From Aureitalea marina (GTDB lineage: Bacteria > Bacteroidota > Bacteroidia > Flavobacteriales > Flavobacteriaceae), in the NCBI RefSeq assembly GCF_002943755.1, contig NZ_MQUB01000001.1, positions 2,831,653 through 2,895,652 of the forward strand: DNA of 64,000 nt. The letters run 5' to 3'. Positions 18,049-27,941 of the stretch are shown here, in pieces. Made by a program: the position numbers and the translations under genes. A model generated the notes under the pieces. The model had not been told where the DNA came from. It ran no database searches and worked only from the letters and a program-made list of their open reading frames with translations. The first letter of the stretch is position 1; each line of letters opens with the position of its first letter.

Positions 18049-18972
18049 ATGATAGGAATACCGCTGAGGATACTGTTACTGCTTGTGTCCTATATCATCG
18101 TCAGAATTACCCGTGCAAAACTCTTTAAAAAGCTCAATCAGTTAATGATGGCGGAATCGGAGAAGGCTGCGGCAATGAAAGTAGAGGAGGAGCGTGTTCC
18201 GGAAAAACCGCTAATAGCTCCCCTGAAGATCAGGGAGATGGATGCCAGTACAGAACTCAGTGAGGCCAAGTCTATCAGGGAGGAGGCCGTGGCACAGGCC
18301 GAACGGGAATTCAACCGAACTATTTTTGATAGACCTGGGAATACTCGCAGTATATACTTTGATTCCAATGATCGGTCGTTTCTTTTCTATTCCGATGATA
18401 GACACCGACATGTACTCCTTTTGTGGGTGTAGTATTTTTTTGGACCCTGATGCGATTCATTGGCCACGGAAGCCAGTTTAAAGCCTACCGCACGGGAATA
18501 TTTGGATTTCTTGGCCCTGTGCAAAGGGTGATCTTCATTCCGTTTCAAACCCTTTGGTACCAGTCCCTCTTCTTTTTCTTGATGTTCATTGGCTTGACCA
18601 GGGCCTTTTGGAGCTTTATGATCGGTGATGTGCTATGAAAATACCTGGAAGATCGGGCTGAGTACCCTGGTGGATGAAGCCTCCGTGATCATGATGGACC
18701 TGCGCGGTTTTAGCGAAAAGAATAAGGGATGCGAGTACGAGATCGACTTTATTTTGGACCATAAGGCGCTGCAAAATATACTGTTTGTGTGTAAACCAGA
18801 GGCCCAGCAATTGGTCAAACGTACCATTATGGAGCGCTGGGAAATGCTATCTGAAAATTCACCTAATCTGGAAGATCAAAGTCCGGAGGCTACCCTGTTT
18901 ATATCTAAGGAAGAGAACGCCAAGGAGCTTCAACACATCATGGATCTACTCAAAAAGGGAGCGACAAATTAA
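18049..18972 (+). pseudogene. membrane protein with C-terminal DLRGFS domain, three frame changes
   Basis: One protein appears spread over three frames. Frame one (18049 to about 18315) gives an N-terminal helix and a charged Glu/Ala-rich segment. The next frame carries a helix (LFLIDLGILAVYTLIPMIG) until about 18418. The third, from about 18423, carries two more helices (FFFLMFIGLTRAFWSFMIG) to about 18632. Then the first frame returns with NTWKIGLSTLVDEASVIMMDLRGFSEKNKGCEYEID to a stop at 18972. Each junction needs one surplus base removed, and the three together restore a frame of about 307 codons. VIMMDLRGFS..N.GC.YE is a pattern I associate with uncharacterised bacterial membrane proteins. 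Either degenerate or badly sequenced. Confidence 0.7.
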
Positions 18973-19017
18973 AGGCTAGGTGATGGTTTTTACCATTTGA
19001 ACCAATGATTTCCCCAT

Positions 19018-19491
19018 CTAGGTGATCAATAAGATCAGATCCCCGATCAACAGGGCTTTCAATATAAAGTCCACTTTCCCTAATTTCTTGTTGTAGCGCA
19101 CCAGCATAAAGATAGAGAACATACAAAGTATCGGAAGTATAAGGCCTGAAGCCAGTCGCAAAGAATGAAAGGACTTTCTAGCTGAAGGGTCAGATCGGTA
19201 CCAGTTCACTTCCTTGAATACAGGAGAGATAGCATACTCAATGTTGTCTTGTTCTTCCACCTGAGCAGCAAAATCTTCCGAAACCTGGAATATGTCCTCG
19301 GGGGTTACCACCTTATACGAATAGTGGTAATTCCCGCCGGCATTATAGTATCGCTGAATCTCTTTTTGTACCTCGACTATGTCAGCGCTCTTTAGATTTC
19401 CTGGGACGATAAAATCTGCCAGGATAAATAAGGCAAGTATTACAAATGCCTTGTTGATGTATTGGTGCGTATTTTGCTTTTTGTTATCCAC
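19018..19491 (-). CDS. membrane-anchored hypothetical protein
   Basis: 157 residues from a GTG start; no nearby ATG. One helix near the N-terminus (AFVILALFILADFIV) and two at the C-terminus flank an extracytoplasmic region of about 85 residues with YYNAGGNYHYSYKVV. No family is recognised. It lies 34 bases downstream of a serine hydrolase gene on the same strand. Confidence 0.65.
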   Translation of the reverse strand: MDNKKQNTHQYINKAFVILALFILADFIVPGNLKSADIVEVQKEIQRYYNAGGNYHYSYKVVTPEDIFQVSEDFAAQVEEQDNIEYAISPVFKEVNWYRSDPSARKSFHSLRLASGLILPILCMFSIFMLVRYNKKLGKVDFILKALLIGDLILLIT

Positions 19492-19525
19492 TCTATTGAA
19501 ATCTCTGCTCCAGCGAATTTAAATT

Positions 19526-21184
19526 TTAATTTTGAGCTGAGACTTGCGATGGTGATGTTTTAGCGAACCTATTGTTTTGTGCCCTATAATTCAGGGTTAC
19601 GAGTATGTCCGATGCACGATCTGATGTATCTCTCTTTACCTTTAAGATGAAATTAGAGGCCACTAACTCATTTCTGTTCAGTACCGATACATCCTGTTCT
19701 CTATCCCTGTTGGAGAACTTCAGTTTCAGTTGGTTCTCTTCTGTTAATCTGAAAGTGAGACTCATATCCAGTTCTTCGCTGGTATATGTGCCAACCAAGT
19801 CTTGCAGATCGGCTGGGGATGCCTGCTTCGGAATGTGTCTTTTGTAGACTAAAGTTTTCCCTGATGAATAGAACCGAACCAATTTATCGGCAAAGAACCG
19901 GATCTTGATCTCCGAATTGTAGTCCACAGAATAGATGTTGTTCTCCTCGGAAATTATTTCATACGGTGAATTGTTCGCACTTCTCCAAAGGAGTTTTCCT
20001 TCTTCCTCCTCAATCCTGATAAGGAAGCCATCTGGGGAAATATATTGCCCGACGTTTTCCGTTGTGTTGGAATTTGTACTGAGAAGTTCATCGTAATTCG
20101 ATTTTTCATCCGTTTCGGGGAGTAATACCGCCGAAATTTCGTCGGCTATGGTACCGCTCCAGATGCGACCATTGTTGCTGACCACAAAGACCGAAAGATT
20201 TTCATCCGGGAAACGGTTGGTGTGGGAATGATAGCCAAAGGTGGAACCGGAATGATATTGTGCTTTCCTTCCCAGGCGACCATCCAGTTCCAGACCAAAT
20301 CCGTAAGTCGTGATCTCGCTGTTGGGGATAGATTTCTGGCTTTCGATGAGCAAGGTGTTGTTGTCTTTAACCGCATTCTGGACTGCTTGTTCAAATATCA
20401 GTTGATCAGGAAGTGTAGTAAAGAGGAATCCGTCTCCATTGAATTTGGTTACGGCCGGGGTAGAAAGCCAGAGGCCATCTCCCCAATCGGAATAGGAATC
20501 TGCCCGGTTGGGGATCACCCCCATATATCGCCTGATAAAAGAGGTATGATTCATGCCCAATTCTTTAAAGAACCTTTCAGAGTAATCATTAAAACGCTCT
20601 CCGCTTACTTCTTCGATGATCTCGGCCAAGATGGTATAGCCCGAATTGCTGTAGGAATATCGGCTACCTGGTTTAAAAACCAGCTCTTGTTGTTTGGCTA
20701 ATAGTTCGATCACATCGTCATTGTCCATCCCGATCTGCCGCCAGTAGGCGTCGTTCATCATTTCCAATATGAATACATAATCCCTGATTCCACTGCTGTG
20801 ATTCATCACATGTCTGATCTTAATTTCCTCCTTGACATTCGGGTAGAGCGACGGTAAATAGTCTCGTATATCATCTTCCAGGCTCAACTTCCCTTGTTGG
20901 GACAAATCCAATATCATGAGGGCCGTGAATTGTTTAGCGGTGGAGGCAATGTTGGACCGAGTGTCTTGATCAAATTTGATCTTGTGCTCTAGGTTAGCCA
21001 GTCCACGATATTGCTCATAGACTATCTGCCCGTCCTTGACTATTCCAACTCCCAAACCAGGAGACTCATCGTCCGTGTATTGGTTCAAAATCTGGTCAAT
21101 GGCGTCGGTGTCGAATTTCTGCTCGGTTTGACCGAAGAGATTAGCGACTAAAAACAGAAGCAAGGTTAAAAGGAAATTTTGCAT
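19526..21184 (-). CDS. serine hydrolase, class C beta-lactamase-like
   Basis: A 552-residue secreted hydrolase with signal peptide MQNFLLTLLLFLVANLFGQ. Catalytic motifs are SxxK as STAK (about 82), YSN in RYSYSNSGY (about 174), and HSGS (about 310, the HxG box). A C-terminal beta domain of about 200 residues is typical of Bacteroidota members fused to a lipocalin-like region. Substrate unknown. An AraC-type membrane regulator lies directly upstream on the same strand (78-base gap), a common pairing that suggests control by that regulator. Confidence 0.9.
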   Translation of the reverse strand: MQNFLLTLLLFLVANLFGQTEQKFDTDAIDQILNQYTDDESPGLGVGIVKDGQIVYEQYRGLANLEHKIKFDQDTRSNIASTAKQFTALMILDLSQQGKLSLEDDIRDYLPSLYPNVKEEIKIRHVMNHSSGIRDYVFILEMMNDAYWRQIGMDNDDVIELLAKQQELVFKPGSRYSYSNSGYTILAEIIEEVSGERFNDYSERFFKELGMNHTSFIRRYMGVIPNRADSYSDWGDGLWLSTPAVTKFNGDGFLFTTLPDQLIFEQAVQNAVKDNNTLLIESQKSIPNSEITTYGFGLELDGRLGRKAQYHSGSTFGYHSHTNRFPDENLSVFVVSNNGRIWSGTIADEISAVLLPETDEKSNYDELLSTNSNTTENVGQYISPDGFLIRIEEEEGKLLWRSANNSPYEIISEENNIYSVDYNSEIKIRFFADKLVRFYSSGKTLVYKRHIPKQASPADLQDLVGTYTSEELDMSLTFRLTEENQLKLKFSNRDREQDVSVLNRNELVASNFILKVKRDTSDRASDILVTLNYRAQNNRFAKTSPSQVSAQN

Positions 21185-21262
21185 AACTGGGATATTAGAT
21201 TTTGAGCTAAACTAGGGTTGTTTCTTGCTCCCAACGCTTCAAATTACCATTTGAACCCAATA

Positions 21263-22444
21263 TTAAAGCTCATTTTGGGAAATATATTGCTTTGGTGTAA
21301 TGCCCGTGTACTTTTTAAAAGCCCGGTTAAAGGTGGTCTTGGAATTGAAACCACAATCCAAGGCTAATCCCAGAAAGGTGCTTCTATGATGTTGACCCTT
21401 TTTCAGTTGGTCGATCACGGCTTCCGCTCGCTTTTGATTGACATAATCATTGAAGTTCAATTTAAATTCCTGGTTGATGGCTTTGGACACCACATTCCGA
21501 TTGGTATTCAGTTTATCTGCCACATCGGTTAAGGTTAGATTCGGGTTTCTGAACACCTCCTCCTGATCAAACAATGCAGTGATCCGATCCTTCCACTGGT
21601 CTAAGGCTACTTCCTCAATTGAACTAGTAATGGGTTCAGAAATACTTCTGCTATCTGAGGTGCTGAATTTGACCCCGGGTTTGAACTTGGGATTCAATGC
21701 AGATTTGAGCGTGCTGGAATATCCGGCAATCGAGATGTACATCAGCAATATCGAGAAGCAGAGGTAATACCAGTATTTGCTGCCAAACTGCCCCCATTCC
21801 GGATTGAGGATAAAGAAAAGCACCCTTAAGATCAAGATCAGACCAAAGGCAATGGCAAAGTGTTTGATCCATTTATGGGCAATTTCATCGGCAAAACTCA
21901 CCTGCGCTAAGGACAATTTCCGATAATCGGAGTAATACTTTAGGCTTAGGTATAGATAAAAAAGCATGGAGATAAGTCCCGCCATCTGATACCAGAATGC
22001 CAGGTCCTTATCTCTTTGGTCCGCATAGAAATAATATTCGTCCAGGATCAGCTTGTCGACAACAAATACGATCAGCGTATAGATCAGATAAGCTATGGCC
22101 GGTACAAAATGCAACAGGTCCTTTCGGCTGAACTTAAAGTCGCTGTTTAGTCGTGTCTTGGTGTGGAAAAAGAACACCGGCCCAATCAGAAACAACTGCT
22201 GAAAGGGAAAAAAGAACATGAATGCCCGATAACCGGGTTCGCCATACCAATCTGCATAACCGAGCATAAATGGACAGATGTACAAGCCGCCCAAGAAGAT
22301 GAAAGACGCCAACCAGAAACAGTCCTTCTTATTCTGTTCCAATCCCTTTTTCAACAATAGTGCGGAGAATACCACTGCATGGAAAAAAAAGATCAGCAGA
22401 ATTGAGCTCTTGTCGTTATACGAAAAATAGATTAGGTCCTCCAA
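21263..22444 (-). CDS. AraC family regulator with membrane-embedded N-terminus
   Basis: 393 residues from a TTG start (no ATG in reach). Residues 1-240 form about seven membrane helices. The C-terminal AraC domain (290-390) has both helix-turn-helix units: LTDVADKLNTNRNVVSKAIN, and FLGLALDCGFNSKTTFNRAFKKYTG followed by ITPKQY. These membrane AraC proteins are typical of Bacteroidota and are thought to couple an envelope signal to transcription. It lies between hydrolase genes on both sides, all on the minus strand. Confidence 0.9.
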   Translation of the reverse strand: MEDLIYFSYNDKSSILLIFFFHAVVFSALLLKKGLEQNKKDCFWLASFIFLGGLYICPFMLGYADWYGEPGYRAFMFFFPFQQLFLIGPVFFFHTKTRLNSDFKFSRKDLLHFVPAIAYLIYTLIVFVVDKLILDEYYFYADQRDKDLAFWYQMAGLISMLFYLYLSLKYYSDYRKLSLAQVSFADEIAHKWIKHFAIAFGLILILRVLFFILNPEWGQFGSKYWYYLCFSILLMYISIAGYSSTLKSALNPKFKPGVKFSTSDSRSISEPITSSIEEVALDQWKDRITALFDQEEVFRNPNLTLTDVADKLNTNRNVVSKAINQEFKLNFNDYVNQKRAEAVIDQLKKGQHHRSTFLGLALDCGFNSKTTFNRAFKKYTGITPKQYISQNEL

Positions 22445-22565
22445 GAGCCTAAAGTTTAGGATTATTGAATTGGGTCAGAACTCCATTTCAGACAATGTTT
22501 GGAATCAAACCATGCCGCTCCATTAAAGTTAGGGCGAATTTTTCTACCAGAGCGTCTAATCGTAT

Positions 22566-24098
22566 TTAGTCTTTCAACTCTTTCAGCCTCTTCATGGCGT
22601 TCTGATTTCCGGGATTCAATTTCAGCGATCGCTCAAAACTCACAATGGCATTTTTTGTGTCCTTGTTATACAAGTAAGCTTCAGCCAGGCTATCGTACAA
22701 ATTAGCCGAATCCGGGTAAATATGAAGTGCCAATAAAAACACATTGATGCCTTGCTCAATTCGCATGGGATCAAACGACAGTTTTAGACCGAGGGTATTC
22801 AGCATGCCCTCCTTCAATTGCAGATCGGGATGCGTGGCCAATGACCTTTTGTACAAGGGGATCAGGTCCTTATAGTTTTGAGCCAATGCCAAGTCGTTGA
22901 AAGCTCGGTGATCAAATTTGGGAAGGTTGGATTTCTTCGTCTTCTGATCGATCAAGCTAGCTTTGAAACCGTTATCCTCGGGTTTTCTTTCAACGAAGCG
23001 TACGGCTTTGACATCATCCTTCAGGACCGCATTCAAAAACTGCAGCGTATATTGGGAAAGTGCCCGATAGGAAGCCATAATAGCTGCATCACTTTTATCC
23101 TGTCGCATATCCCGATTGCCAAATAACACCCCATAGGAGCTAAAGTAACTGTGAGAAAGATCGTTGAAGCGATAGCTGTAGACATCGCTATTGTTTAGCG
23201 AGTCGTAAAGTTGAAAACGATAGTTCAATTCGGTTGGGATCTTATCTTCTTTCATGACGGCATCGGGTATCAGTTTCTGGGCGAAGTGGATATAGGGAAT
23301 AGTTAATCGGTCGGTGTCGAAAAAAGCAGATCGCTCCAGCACGTCATAGCGGTAACGTTCCGTTCCATCCAGGCTTACCAGAGCTTTGATATGTTGATTT
23401 TTCATCGCTGTGATCATATTGGCCAATCCTCCGAAGCTAAAGCCCATAAGCGCGATCTTGTCCATATCCACATTGGAGAATTTGTGCAGTTGTCCCAAGA
23501 GGTATTCCACATCCCGGGCTTGCGTTTCCATATCTTTTGGGATCCCACCTTCTAGCTGTCTTGTCTCTGTACCTCTGGAAGGGCTGGATATAACAACATA
23601 TCCCTCACTCGCTAAATATTCAAAGAGGGCAAAATTCTCTATGGAAGATGCCTGAAAGCTGGACGCATAGACAATCACGGGGAATTTTTGGTCAATTGCC
23701 TTTGCCTCTGGAACGGCCTTGGTTTTTTCAGGTAAATGTGCCCTGTTCTCTGGGGTATTCCATAAGTAATGAAACCAATCCAGTAGAAATTCATTGGGGA
23801 GATTCTCCCATTCTTCCTCTTCTTTAAGAACCTCCAAGTAATCCAGGATCGTAAGCGATTCGGAGGTGATCTCCTTAGCTCGAGCTGGGTACCATACACT
23901 AATTGGAATTGGCCGGTATATGAAGTGATTATTCGCTTCATTACCGATGCGGTAAGTTCTGGTACTGTCCGTTGCAGTGTAGTGCCTGAATCCAACTTGA
24001 TACTGACCGCCGGTCAAGTTTAGTTCCTTAAAAGAGGTCTGTCCCTGCATGGCACATAATTGAAAGAAACTCAGAAGAAGTAAAAGGGAAATTCGCAT
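22566..24098 (-). CDS. secreted alpha/beta hydrolase with C-terminal TPR
   Basis: 510 residues with signal peptide MRISLLLLLSFFQLCAMQGQ. The hydrolase core shows PVIVYASSFQASS (oxyanion strand, about 138), the nucleophile elbow GFSFGG (about 218), and later DLSHSYFS. The last 130 residues contain TPR-like repeats (DSANLYDSLAEAYLYNKDTKNAIVSFERSL). The family resembles platelet-activating-factor acetylhydrolase or dienelactone hydrolases; substrate unknown. It is 121 bases upstream of the AraC regulator gene on the same strand. Confidence 0.85.
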   Translation of the reverse strand: MRISLLLLLSFFQLCAMQGQTSFKELNLTGGQYQVGFRHYTATDSTRTYRIGNEANNHFIYRPIPISVWYPARAKEITSESLTILDYLEVLKEEEEWENLPNEFLLDWFHYLWNTPENRAHLPEKTKAVPEAKAIDQKFPVIVYASSFQASSIENFALFEYLASEGYVVISSPSRGTETRQLEGGIPKDMETQARDVEYLLGQLHKFSNVDMDKIALMGFSFGGLANMITAMKNQHIKALVSLDGTERYRYDVLERSAFFDTDRLTIPYIHFAQKLIPDAVMKEDKIPTELNYRFQLYDSLNNSDVYSYRFNDLSHSYFSSYGVLFGNRDMRQDKSDAAIMASYRALSQYTLQFLNAVLKDDVKAVRFVERKPEDNGFKASLIDQKTKKSNLPKFDHRAFNDLALAQNYKDLIPLYKRSLATHPDLQLKEGMLNTLGLKLSFDPMRIEQGINVFLLALHIYPDSANLYDSLAEAYLYNKDTKNAIVSFERSLKLNPGNQNAMKRLKELKD

Positions 24099-24368
24099 GG
24101 TGTAAGAAGTGTCGTCAATTGTAAATACTCATAAGTTCAGAAATTGTTACAGTTTCTGCTTGACTCAAGGGTAATTAATTTCTCTTGGTCCATGGAATTT
24201 GTTCTGATAGCTCAGGGAAATGTAACGTCTACTAGTTTGTTTATACAAATCTTAAATCGAAAGAATTTCGAGTCGCCTAAGGCTCGCATAGAACTATCGC
24301 TGATCCTATGGATCAATTCCTCGACGAAGGAGAAAATCACCTTGGACTAGGGTCAGTTTGATGAAACA

Positions 24369-26135
24369 CTACTCTTGGATATACTCCAATTTAACCAGAA
24401 ACGCATCCGTTAGCTCGGCCACTTCTGCCCGGGCAACAGGGTCCGTAAAGAAATGCCCAATCCCTTCAAAGATTTTGTACTCAAAATCATTGCCCATTTG
24501 TTCCATCTTGTCCCGGTAAGCTGTAAACTCATTGATGGGTGCCAGGTGATCCCTGGTGCCGTGAAATGAAATGGAAGGTGGTAGGTTTGGCTTGACGTTA
24601 TGGTGGGTGGATATGCTCTCAGCGTCGCCATTGGACTGCCTTCTAAAAAAGTTACTCTTGGTCGTATCATAGGAAGCAGAATGGGTGATGTAAGCATTGG
24701 GGATGGAGTTAAAACCGGATGGATCTTCTATTGTCCACTGGTCAAGAATAGCTGTAGAAGCGGCAATGTGACCTCCCGCAGAGAATCCTGCTGAAATGAC
24801 TTTATCTGGATCAATCCCCAAGTTCTTAGCTTCTTTTCGCAGCCACACTATGGCCGAATTGGCATCTTGTACACAGTCTATGATGTTGGATCCGTGAATA
24901 TCGATCAGTCGGTACTCAAAAGACACGGCAACCATCCCTTTCTTGCTGTACCGCTTGCAATTGGTATAGCCCCATTCTGGGATGCCTGTTGCCCATCCAC
25001 CCCCATGAAAGAATGCATAGACCGGTCGCATGTCTGCCGATTTATGACCTTCCGGATAGAAGATATGGGCCTCTAATTGGATGTCGTTCACATTCCGGTA
25101 AATCACTATAGTATCGGGCTCTGATCTTCTTTGTTGGGCCTCGTCATACATCTTCAGCAGCTCTTCTTTAAGCTCAGAGTCTTTGCTGCTGTCCTTGTAA
25201 TTGGTCATAATATCACCCAAATAGGATATGCCATAGTTGCCTATGCTTTTTCGCAGGTGTTCATAGGTCAAATAATCCTTGATATCCTGCTTGGCATCCA
25301 AGCCTTGAATGGCCCAGTATTTGGGTTTAATTTTTTGAATACCCGCATCGTAAAAATTGCGGAACCGCAGATCTCCGGCAGACATGATATCGGCATAACG
25401 ATCCAGGAACAGCACATAGTTATTGAGCTTTAAGAATTCAGGATCATCAAAACTTCCGGTAGTGATCTGGTCGTAAAAGGATTGATCGATCTGTATGGTG
25501 TCTCCCGTATACATTTCGTGTACAGCAGGGTAGATGATCTTGTAGAATTTTGAACGGTACTCGATCTCTTTGAGGATCTTTTGCTGGTATTCCTGAGGCA
25601 ATTCGTTGGAAGCTTTAAAACGGTCGTTCATACTAAGGTATGCGGACCTTAAAGAATCGATATTAGCATTGTATCTGCCCAGGGTATCCGCAAAGAATAC
25701 CCGTTGGTTGCTGACGATGTAATTTTCGATCTTGTCCACCTCAGCATTCATGGCATTGAGGTGGTTGTTTTGATCCGAATTGGTTCCGGAAAAGACTGTA
25801 TTAGCTGTCAGATCGATGTGGATGGAATCCCCGGGACTAGCAATAAATTCTACCTTTTGATCTTGATGTTCAAACGAATAAAGCCGGGCTTGGTCCAGGG
25901 ATACCTTGAGATGGAATGTGCCGTCTTCTTGTAAAGTAATGATAGAATCCCGGCTATCGGTCTGACCGGACCAGCTCTCTGCCAGGGAGATTGAACCATG
26001 TCTCAGATTGACTGTATTGGACCAGCCAGGCGATGTTTTACCTGTAATTACGAAAGTAGGGGACTGCTGTTCATGGTTACAGGAAAAAAAGACAACAGCA
26101 AATAATAGGATGATGATTGATGACGGGACCTTCAT
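24369..26135 (-). CDS. lipoprotein: DUF4369-like N-terminus fused to an HSL-type alpha/beta hydrolase
   Basis: 588 residues from the ATG at 26135, which opens into a lipoprotein signal (IILLFAVVFFSCNH, Cys19). Residues 20-120 resemble the beta-sandwich found at the N-terminus of Bacteroidota thiol-disulfide proteins (FVITGKTSPGWSNTVNL, ASPGDSIHIDL). A helical spacer (120-340) follows where those proteins normally carry thioredoxin. Here it leads instead to an esterase domain with FFHGGGW (oxyanion), GFSAGGH (nucleophile Ser), GTRDHLAP (Asp) and EGIGHFF (His). The fusion of a thioredoxin-partner domain to an esterase is unusual. Confidence 0.85.
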   Translation of the reverse strand: MKVPSSIIILLFAVVFFSCNHEQQSPTFVITGKTSPGWSNTVNLRHGSISLAESWSGQTDSRDSIITLQEDGTFHLKVSLDQARLYSFEHQDQKVEFIASPGDSIHIDLTANTVFSGTNSDQNNHLNAMNAEVDKIENYIVSNQRVFFADTLGRYNANIDSLRSAYLSMNDRFKASNELPQEYQQKILKEIEYRSKFYKIIYPAVHEMYTGDTIQIDQSFYDQITTGSFDDPEFLKLNNYVLFLDRYADIMSAGDLRFRNFYDAGIQKIKPKYWAIQGLDAKQDIKDYLTYEHLRKSIGNYGISYLGDIMTNYKDSSKDSELKEELLKMYDEAQQRRSEPDTIVIYRNVNDIQLEAHIFYPEGHKSADMRPVYAFFHGGGWATGIPEWGYTNCKRYSKKGMVAVSFEYRLIDIHGSNIIDCVQDANSAIVWLRKEAKNLGIDPDKVISAGFSAGGHIAASTAILDQWTIEDPSGFNSIPNAYITHSASYDTTKSNFFRRQSNGDAESISTHHNVKPNLPPSISFHGTRDHLAPINEFTAYRDKMEQMGNDFEYKIFEGIGHFFTDPVARAEVAELTDAFLVKLEYIQE

Positions 26136-26228
26136 GTCGTTAATTAGTTGATGGTTGGATTTAACTAAAGACAAATGAGGGGAGTGTGTGTTACAGTTTT
26201 ATTGAGGGGATATCGAGATTTACATTTT

Positions 26229-26600
26229 TTACTCCCGTAAGATCTTCTCCATTTTTCGGCCTTTGGCCAGTTCGTCGATAAGCTTTTCCATGCGCCGACA
26301 ATCCCGGTATAAAGCGAACTCTTCCGGTATTTCCTCGATGCGATAGCCGCAGACCACCCCTTTGATCATATGGGCATTCTCATGGAGTGTTGCTCCCTCA
26401 AAAAAGTCCCCGAAGCTTCCATTTCCCGAAATATAGCCGTCTAATTTGGCTTGATCATATCCGGTCAACCACAATATGGCCTGGTCCAATTCTTCCTTGG
26501 TACGACCGTTTTTTTCTATCCTGCTGAGGTAGTGTGGGTAAATGGATCCGAAATTCATACTGGCGATCCGATTATTCTTTGCTGCTGTTACTTCTGGCAT
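26229..26600 (-). CDS. DUF2200 family protein
   Basis: 123 residues, cytoplasmic. The family blocks are all present: RIASMNFGSIYPHYLSRIEK (11-30), GRTKEELDQAILWLTGYDQ, FEGATLHENAHMIKGVVCGYRIEEI, and a C-terminal LIDELAKGRKMEKILR. Function of DUF2200 is unknown; it has a YdhG/winged-helix-like layout. The gene stands alone between a lipoprotein hydrolase and a GNAT gene. Confidence 0.88.
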   Translation of the reverse strand: MPEVTAAKNNRIASMNFGSIYPHYLSRIEKNGRTKEELDQAILWLTGYDQAKLDGYISGNGSFGDFFEGATLHENAHMIKGVVCGYRIEEIPEEFALYRDCRRMEKLIDELAKGRKMEKILRE

Positions 26601-26710
26601 GGCTAGGTATTTAATAGGTATTCAACGAAGTTGTCCCTGTAAGTCCCTACAAGTTAGAGAATTCTTCTGGGATTCGCTCGTGAAGTACAGGTATACAAGA
26701 CCGGGATTCT

Positions 26711-27232
26711 TTAGAGTCCCTTCTTCATGGCAATAAACTCAAAACTCTCCTTACCAATTTGGAAGTCGTGATCGCCAACTTTCTCAAAGCCATTTCTCTT
26801 GTAAAAGTTGATCGCCCGCTCATTGCTGCCCAATACGGAAAGCCAAATTGCATTAAAGTTTAGTTCCTTGGCCTTATCCAATAGAACGGTTTGCAATTGA
26901 AATCCAATCTTCATGGACAAAAAGTCCTTTAGCACATATATCTTTTGAAGTTGGCAGATGTTGTCGGAGTTAATGAATTGCGATCTGGAATTCAACTTAA
27001 GTTTGGCGTAGCCAACAGGTAAACGGTTTACAAAGGCAATCCAGAAGACATTTTCGGGCTTGGCAATTCCTGTCTCGATCTTTTCAACAGAAAATGTAGC
27101 ATCGTAGTAATTCAGCAAGTCTTGTTTATCCCTAAAAAAATGCCCAAAGGTTTCTGTAAATGTAATCCTCCCCAGCAACGCAATGAACTGGGCATCTTCT
27201 TTTTTCGCTAATCTGATCTCTATAGTGTCCAT
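26711..27232 (-). CDS. GNAT family N-acetyltransferase
   Basis: 173 residues from the ATG at 27232; an in-frame start seven codons earlier is weaker. Gcn5-like fold: IEIRLAKKEDAQFIALLG at the start, LPVGYAKLKL strand, LQKIYVLKDFLSMKIGFQLQTVLL (acetyl-CoA binding turn, with the Q/RxxGxG/A signature altered to SMKIGF), and NERAINFYKRNGFEKVG near the end. It transfers an acetyl group from acetyl-CoA to an unknown amine. Monocistronic by context. Confidence 0.9.
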   Translation of the reverse strand: MDTIEIRLAKKEDAQFIALLGRITFTETFGHFFRDKQDLLNYYDATFSVEKIETGIAKPENVFWIAFVNRLPVGYAKLKLNSRSQFINSDNICQLQKIYVLKDFLSMKIGFQLQTVLLDKAKELNFNAIWLSVLGSNERAINFYKRNGFEKVGDHDFQIGKESFEFIAMKKGL

Positions 27233-27284
27233 ATATCGTATAACTGTGGTCATATAATTGAGCTGACGGCTAAAATCTTAGAGC

Positions 27285-27743
27285 CTATCTTTCCGCAATT
27301 TCCTTGAGTTTATTCAACGCCTTAGCCCAGGTAGTACTCAGAGAATCCACATATTCCGCTGTGGTTTCACTATCTACTGTTACCGTAGTCATCCCATCCT
27401 GCTCGCTCAATGAATAGTTCTCCAATAAGCCGGTCCATTCTTCCACCATGGGGCCTTCCGTAATTTCATTGTCACCGTCCAACATCCCATAATGCCTGAT
27501 GGAAATAAATTTGAAAGGGATGTTCTCTATAATTTCAGAAACCATACCCATCTTCTTGCCGCTATCATCAAACCCTACAAAGTATATCTTCGAGCCCTTT
27601 TCCCAGCTTCCCTCATAGGTTGAGGTCGGATTAAAAACGGACGTCCAATCCTCGTATGTTTTGATATTCTCTAACCCCAGCATGGTGATGAAGACCTTCT
27701 TGGCCGATGCCCTTATCTCTTTTTTAAACTGTATTTTCTCCAT
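27285..27743 (-). CDS. SRPBCC / AHSA1-like domain protein
   Basis: A 152-residue single-domain protein of the START-like SRPBCC fold. Typical features are IRASAKKVFITMLGLENIKTYEDWTSVFNP at the N-terminus and a long C-terminal helix (YVDSLSTTWAKALNKLKEIAE) that closes the ligand cavity. WEKGSKIYFVG and FISIRHYGML are the beta-strands. The ligand is unknown. It is 53 bases upstream of the GNAT gene on the same strand. Confidence 0.85.
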   Translation of the reverse strand: MEKIQFKKEIRASAKKVFITMLGLENIKTYEDWTSVFNPTSTYEGSWEKGSKIYFVGFDDSGKKMGMVSEIIENIPFKFISIRHYGMLDGDNEITEGPMVEEWTGLLENYSLSEQDGMTTVTVDSETTAEYVDSLSTTWAKALNKLKEIAER

Positions 27744-27941
27744 GGGTTTATGGTTATATTCATTTTTGATGAATCAAGAATCCGTCCAGAACGAAAGCTC
27801 GCTAATTCATTACTGTTGTTCGCTTTTAAACATTAACAATAGCTTCAACTGCTTTTTTTGCCGAATGTGCGCTGTATGTAGAGAAATCCAATCTTCTCCT
27901 TCATTACTAGCGCTAAGTTGTTCGAATTCAATAACAGCGAT

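Noticed and set aside
24136-24368. Gap with a 68-codon plus-strand ORF
   Set aside because: No protein-like pattern, no plausible ribosome site and no family resemblance; treated as intergenic.
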